Below are positions 61,110-64,000 of a stretch of 64,000 bases of DNA, in pieces. The position numbers and the translations under genes were made by a program. The notes under the pieces were generated by a model. The model searched no databases. It saw only the letters and a program-made list of their open reading frames with translations, and had not been told where the DNA came from. The stretch's first letter is position 1. Every line of letters begins with the position of its first letter. The DNA is from a virus: IMG/VR virus record IMGVR_UViG_3300035703_000008, positions 124,001-188,000 of that record, one strand, 5' to 3'.

Positions 61110-61135
61110 ACTTTTTCAAAAAAATCAGCTATACT
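61107..61135 (+). promoter_or_regulatory. Sigma-70-type promoter for the nucleotide-metabolism genes
   Basis: TAGACT (61107-61112) and TATACT (61130-61135) are 17 bases apart. The ATG at 61142 is six bases after the -10 box, so the message would start at or next to it. Confidence 0.6.
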
Positions 61136-61141
61136 ACCAGC

Positions 61142-61672
61142 ATGGCTGATATCATGATTGACATCGAAACCTGCGGCACCGGACCCGACGCCTGCATCCT
61201 TACTATCGCGGCACAGTGCTTTGATCCCTTGAATCGACACGAGTTTGGCGAATATCGCAGCTACTATGCCAGGATCGATCCTGGTAGCCAACCCAATCGC
61301 AGTGTGCAGGATGAAACCATCGCTTGGTGGGCGACCCAGCCTCCCGAAGCCCAAGAGGAAGCATTTGGCGAAGACAATCGTATACCATTGAAACAAAGCC
61401 TGGAAGAGTTGGGCAAGTTGATCTGGCAAAGCAAACGATTCTGGGCCAACGGTCCCACATTTGATGCCAACATACTCGAGCATGCCTACAAAGAAGCTGG
61501 TATGGCCCTGCCCTGGAAATTTTTCGTGGTCAGAGATGCTCGCACAGTGTATGGGCTATGTCCCACCCTTGACAAGTATCCAGCCAGCCATCATGCCCTA
61601 GAGGATTGCCGCAGGCAGATCTATCTACTCTGGGACAGCCTAGAAACACTCAAAGTAAAGGAATTGGTGTGA
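61142..61672 (+). CDS. DnaQ-fold 3'-5' exonuclease (DexA-like)
   Basis: This 176-residue exonuclease has the DEDDh residues Asp7 and Glu9 (MIDIETCG), Asp108 (GPTFDANIL), and His151 and Asp155 (HHALEDCRR). It resembles T4 DexA and the small Rv2179c-type exoribonucleases. It may degrade host nucleic acid or mature RNA. It is followed by a nucleotidase and dNMP kinase with overlapping starts, which suggests a recycling unit from nucleic-acid ends to dNTPs. Confidence 0.88.
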   Translation: MADIMIDIETCGTGPDACILTIAAQCFDPLNRHEFGEYRSYYARIDPGSQPNRSVQDETIAWWATQPPEAQEEAFGEDNRIPLKQSLEELGKLIWQSKRFWANGPTFDANILEHAYKEAGMALPWKFFVVRDARTVYGLCPTLDKYPASHHALEDCRRQIYLLWDSLETLKVKELV

Positions 61673-62160
61673 ACTTTTTCATTGACATGGATGATGTGGT
61701 AGCTGACTGGCGTGCGCAGGCCCAGACCTTTCTGGGCATCGAATGGGACCGAGAATCCAACGAACGCATTCCGCAAACAGACTGGGATCGACTCACCCAG
61801 AATGAGAGATTCTACCTGGATCTCCCAGTTCGTGAAGGCGCCACTGAACTCATGTCTTGGATGACAAAGAGACAGCGCAGCACCGGCGATGGAGTATTCT
61901 TCCTCACAGCAATACCACACGATTACAGCATGCCCTATGCGGCCCAAGACAAGGTCTGGTGGGCATATCGATATTTTCCCGATGTTCCTGTGTTTTTTGG
62001 ACCATTTAGCCACGACAAATGGCGACATTGCTGCCCCGGCGATGTTCTCATCGACGATCGGTCCAGCAACTGCGGAGAATGGACTTCGGCAGGAGGGCGT
62101 GCCCATGTGTATCGAGATTGGGCATCATGCAAACTCTGGCTCGAGGAGACACTGGCATGA
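61669..62160 (+). CDS. HAD-type 5'(3')-deoxyribonucleotidase-like protein
   Basis: This 163-residue protein begins NFFIDMDDVVADW, with Asp6 as nucleophile and Asp8 as acid/base. Thr80 (VFFLTAIP), Lys117 (SHDKWRH) and Asp129-Asp130 (VLIDDRSSN) complete the HAD motifs. This pattern is that of small 5'(3')-nucleotidases. The start is GTG at 61669, which overlaps the DexA stop as GTGA; the longer TTG-started frame lies inside DexA. The product may adjust dNMP pools before the kinase. Confidence 0.85.
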   Translation: MNFFIDMDDVVADWRAQAQTFLGIEWDRESNERIPQTDWDRLTQNERFYLDLPVREGATELMSWMTKRQRSTGDGVFFLTAIPHDYSMPYAAQDKVWWAYRYFPDVPVFFGPFSHDKWRHCCPGDVLIDDRSSNCGEWTSAGGRAHVYRDWASCKLWLEETLA

Positions 62161-62792
62161 TTATTGGAGTTTGCGGCCTCATCGGTGCCGGCAAAGACAC
62201 AGTGGCCGACTATCTAGTCAACGTACACGAGTTTCGCAGGGATAGTTTTGCAGCCACACTCAAAGATGCCGTGAGTGCTGTGTTTGGCTGGGATCGTGAC
62301 ATGCTGGAAGGACGCACTAAAAGCAGCCGGGAATGGCGGGAACAGGTAGATCCATGGTGGAGCCAACGCCTGGGAATACCGCAACTGTCGCCTCGCTGGG
62401 TACTACAGCAGTGGGGAACCAATGTGCTTAGACAAGGTTTCCACGATGACATCTGGATCGCTAGCGTGGAGAACAAGATAAGGAATTCCTCTGATGATGT
62501 GGTGATATCTGACTGTAGATTCCCCAATGAGATTGATGCCATACGCAGTGCCGGCGGCATAGTAGTACGTGTGGTAAGGGGCAAAGATCCCAGCTGGTTT
62601 GACCAGGCCCGCAGCCATCTGATGTCAGGCAATGATTTACCCGATGATGCTCCGCACTCCAGCGAGTGGGCCTGGGCTGCCACTGAATTTGACTATATCG
62701 TTGACAACAACGGCAGCATGGATGAGCTTTATATCCAGCTCAACGATCTGGTTCGATGTCTCCGGGTCGCCAAGGTAGATCCAGCTTTGTGA
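62157..62792 (+). CDS. gp1: Deoxynucleoside monophosphate kinase (T4 gp1-like)
   Basis: This 211-residue P-loop kinase begins MIIGVCGLIGAGKDTVADYL, with the Walker A loop at residues 7-15. DSFAATLKDAVSAVFGW and VVISDCRFPNEIDAI are typical of the phage dNMP kinase family. It phosphorylates dNMPs to dNDPs for phage DNA synthesis. The ATG overlaps the nucleotidase stop (ATGA) and has GAGGAG upstream. The last 53 bases overlap the convergent HNH-like gene. Confidence 0.9.
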   Translation: MIIGVCGLIGAGKDTVADYLVNVHEFRRDSFAATLKDAVSAVFGWDRDMLEGRTKSSREWREQVDPWWSQRLGIPQLSPRWVLQQWGTNVLRQGFHDDIWIASVENKIRNSSDDVVISDCRFPNEIDAIRSAGGIVVRVVRGKDPSWFDQARSHLMSGNDLPDDAPHSSEWAWAATEFDYIVDNNGSMDELYIQLNDLVRCLRVAKVDPAL

Positions 62793-63084
62793 TCTCTTCG
62801 ATGCAGTTGAGGCACACAGTTTTAAGATTTCTCAGTTCACAGTCGTTGAGATCACCGTTGACATGATATACCACGAGTTGAGTTCGGTATCTTGCTATGA
62901 AGCCACATCGATCGCATGTGGCTTTCTTTTTATATCCTGCTAGTTCCCAACGTGGTTTGGGCTTCTTGAGATTCTTCCCGCGCCTAATACAGGACGAACA
63001 CCGGCTACGATAGTAGATTTTGCCACGATGATATCCATTGATGGCAGCGAGATTTTTACCACAGACTTGACATAAAGGACGCAT
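62740..63084 (-). CDS. HNH-like zinc-binding protein
   Basis: This 114-residue protein has zinc-type Cys pairs (Cys5-Cys8, Cys29-Cys32, Cys57-Cys60, Cys91-Cys94) and a region YHVNGDLNDCELRNLKTVC that fits an HNH core, with His74 and Asn residues. It could be a small endonuclease or a virion-associated zinc protein; similar genes are widespread in cyanophage-type genomes. A TAAATA motif lies five bases before the ATG. Its 3' end overlaps the dNMP kinase on the other strand by 53 bases. Confidence 0.78.
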   Translation of the reverse strand: MRPLCQVCGKNLAAINGYHRGKIYYRSRCSSCIRRGKNLKKPKPRWELAGYKKKATCDRCGFIARYRTQLVVYHVNGDLNDCELRNLKTVCLNCIEEITKLDLPWRPGDIEPDR

Positions 63085-63089
63085 AGCGG

Positions 63090-63095
63090 TATTTA
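63090..63095 (-). promoter_or_regulatory. T4-type late promoter for the HNH-like gene
   Basis: The minus strand reads CGCTAAATACCGCT and then ATG, with five bases between. Confidence 0.62.
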
Positions 63096-63105
63096 GCGAC
63101 GCGGA

Positions 63106-63117
63106 CCTTAATTAAGG
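63106..63117. other. 12-base perfect palindrome between divergent late promoters
   Basis: CCTTAATTAAGG is fully self-complementary and lies midway between the TAAATA at 63090 (minus) and that at 63150 (plus). Confidence 0.6.
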
Positions 63118-63149
63118 CACCTGTTCACGGCATTTTTTTGGCTCACCAA

Positions 63150-63155
63150 TAAATA
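63150..63155 (+). promoter_or_regulatory. T4-type late promoter for tail sheath gene gp18
   Basis: CCAATAAATATGC lies 27 bases before the ATG at 63183, with AAGGAT as ribosome-binding site. Confidence 0.68.
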
Positions 63156-63182
63156 TGCTTAACCATTAAAAAGGATGAAAAT

Positions 63183-64000
63183 ATGGCACTTGTATCTCCT
63201 GGCGTAGAAGTTACCATCATTGATGAAAGTAACTATCTTCCTGCCTCAACAAATTCGGTACCCTATATCCTGCTCGCCACAGCCCAGAACAAGGCTTCAG
63301 GCACAGGACTAGGCGTCGCAGCTGGCACACTCAAAGTCAATGCTGGTAAAGTATACCTCATCACCAGCCAGCGAGATCTAGCAGCGACTTTTGGAAACCC
63401 TTTCTTCTACAAAACATCGGCTGGTACTCCCATCAACGGTTACGAGCTCAACGAATATGGATTGTTGGCAGCACATTCGGTGCTGGGAATCAGCAATCGT
63501 GCCTACATCCAGCGAGCTGACATTGACCTCAGCGAGCTCACAGCTACCCTGGTCCGACCCACAGGTGCTCCAGCCAATGGCACATATTGGCTAGATACCA
63601 CACAAACTCAGTGGGGCATTTTTGAATGGAACCAAGCCACTGGTGCATTCTCTTCTAAAACTCCCATCGTGATCACAGATTCCTCGCAGATCACCGGTAA
63701 TGCTCCCAAACAAGAGATTGGTGCCATTGGTGACTATGCTGTTAATGCAGTAAGCGTATTCAACCCCATTTACAAGAAGCAGTCCAACAACGCCTGGGTG
63801 CTGGTAGGATCTAATCTTTGGAAATCGGGTCTGATCACTGTGCAGGGAACTAACACAGTTTCGGGCGCGACATTGACCCCCGGTGATTATCTCATCATCA
63901 ACGGCGTTACAGTGTCGGTGCCTTCCGCAGGCACAGTGGCATCATTTGTATCTGCAGTAAATTCGGCTGCCATCACCGGAGTCACAAGCACAGTGGGCAC
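63183..64000 (+). CDS. gp18: Tail sheath protein gp18, N-terminal part
   Basis: The first 272 residues are present and the gene runs off the right edge. The start LVSPGVEVTIIDESNYLPAS is the classic contractile sheath N-terminus, and VPYILLATAQNKASG and NEYGLLAAHSVLGISNRAYI are conserved. The sheath contracts to drive the tube into the cell. It has its own late promoter and an AAGGAT site. The tube gene gp19 and terminase would be expected beyond the edge. Confidence 0.95.
   Translation, partial: MALVSPGVEVTIIDESNYLPASTNSVPYILLATAQNKASGTGLGVAAGTLKVNAGKVYLITSQRDLAATFGNPFFYKTSAGTPINGYELNEYGLLAAHSVLGISNRAYIQRADIDLSELTATLVRPTGAPANGTYWLDTTQTQWGIFEWNQATGAFSSKTPIVITDSSQITGNAPKQEIGAIGDYAVNAVSVFNPIYKKQSNNAWVLVGSNLWKSGLITVQGTNTVSGATLTPGDYLIINGVTVSVPSAGTVASFVSAVNSAAITGVTSTVG

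Noticed and set aside
61606-61668. Upstream TTG extension of the nucleotidase
   Set aside because: It lies wholly inside the exonuclease gene; the GTG at 61669 overlaps the stop and gives the exact HAD N-terminus.

Overview
The window is a stretch of a T4-like myovirus genome. Its capsid, neck, tail and baseplate genes are recognisable one after another as T4 homologues (gp5, 6, 13, 14, 15, 18, 20, 21, 22, 23, 25, 26, 48, 51, 53), together with the T4 recombination pair gp46/gp47 and the late sigma factor gp55. The proteins are closer to the environmental T4-like phages of the cyanophage/pelagiphage type than to T4 itself: a short gp23, long fibre proteins built from GN-rich repeats, and a giant structural gene next to gp6. 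No host gene, integrase, tRNA or photosynthesis gene was seen, so the host cannot be named.

Layout. 1-17953 (minus) is a late baseplate cluster: gp48, gp53, a large hub-like protein, gp5, a hypothetical structural protein, gp25, gp6 and a giant protein cut by the left edge. 18067-25507 (plus) is a tightly coupled early-type operon behind a good sigma-70 promoter: gp55, an SGNH-type protein, gp47, a B12-type radical SAM protein, a small protein, gp46, a short-chain dehydrogenase and a Holliday-junction-type nuclease. 25508-25976 has no gene but is full of perfect hairpins and may be a structured RNA. A second radical SAM gene follows (25977-27230). 27231-30066 (minus) is the baseplate-hub operon gp26-gp51 with three small hypotheticals and adenine phosphoribosyltransferase. 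30122-39558 (plus) runs from the tape measure through portal, scaffold, protease and core to the major capsid protein, closed by strong terminators. 39683-41724 holds small late genes on both strands. 41775-55423 is the tail-fibre block, bracketed by two similar Rossmann-like genes. 55408-58573 (minus) is gp14-gp15-NUDIX. 58630-62792 (plus) has gp13, hypotheticals and a nucleotide-metabolism trio (DexA-like exonuclease, HAD nucleotidase, dNMP kinase). A small HNH/zinc gene (minus) and the start of the tail sheath gene gp18 close the window.

Regulation is unusually legible. gp55 is encoded here, and a TAAATA or TATAAATA motif, the T4-type late promoter, stands before almost every late transcription unit on both strands. 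In eight cases the motif is only 4-7 bases from the start codon, which implies leaderless late mRNAs; two sigma-70-like promoters show the same close spacing. Several motifs overlap the stop codon of the preceding gene. Two late genes have their ribosome-binding site inside a hairpin.

The least explained parts are the hairpin-rich non-coding block at 25.5-26.0 kb, the AT-rich cargo genes threaded by four-base overlaps between gp55, gp47 and gp46, and the paired Rossmann-like genes around the fibre block. All calls come from reading sequence and recalled family motifs; no database search was run.
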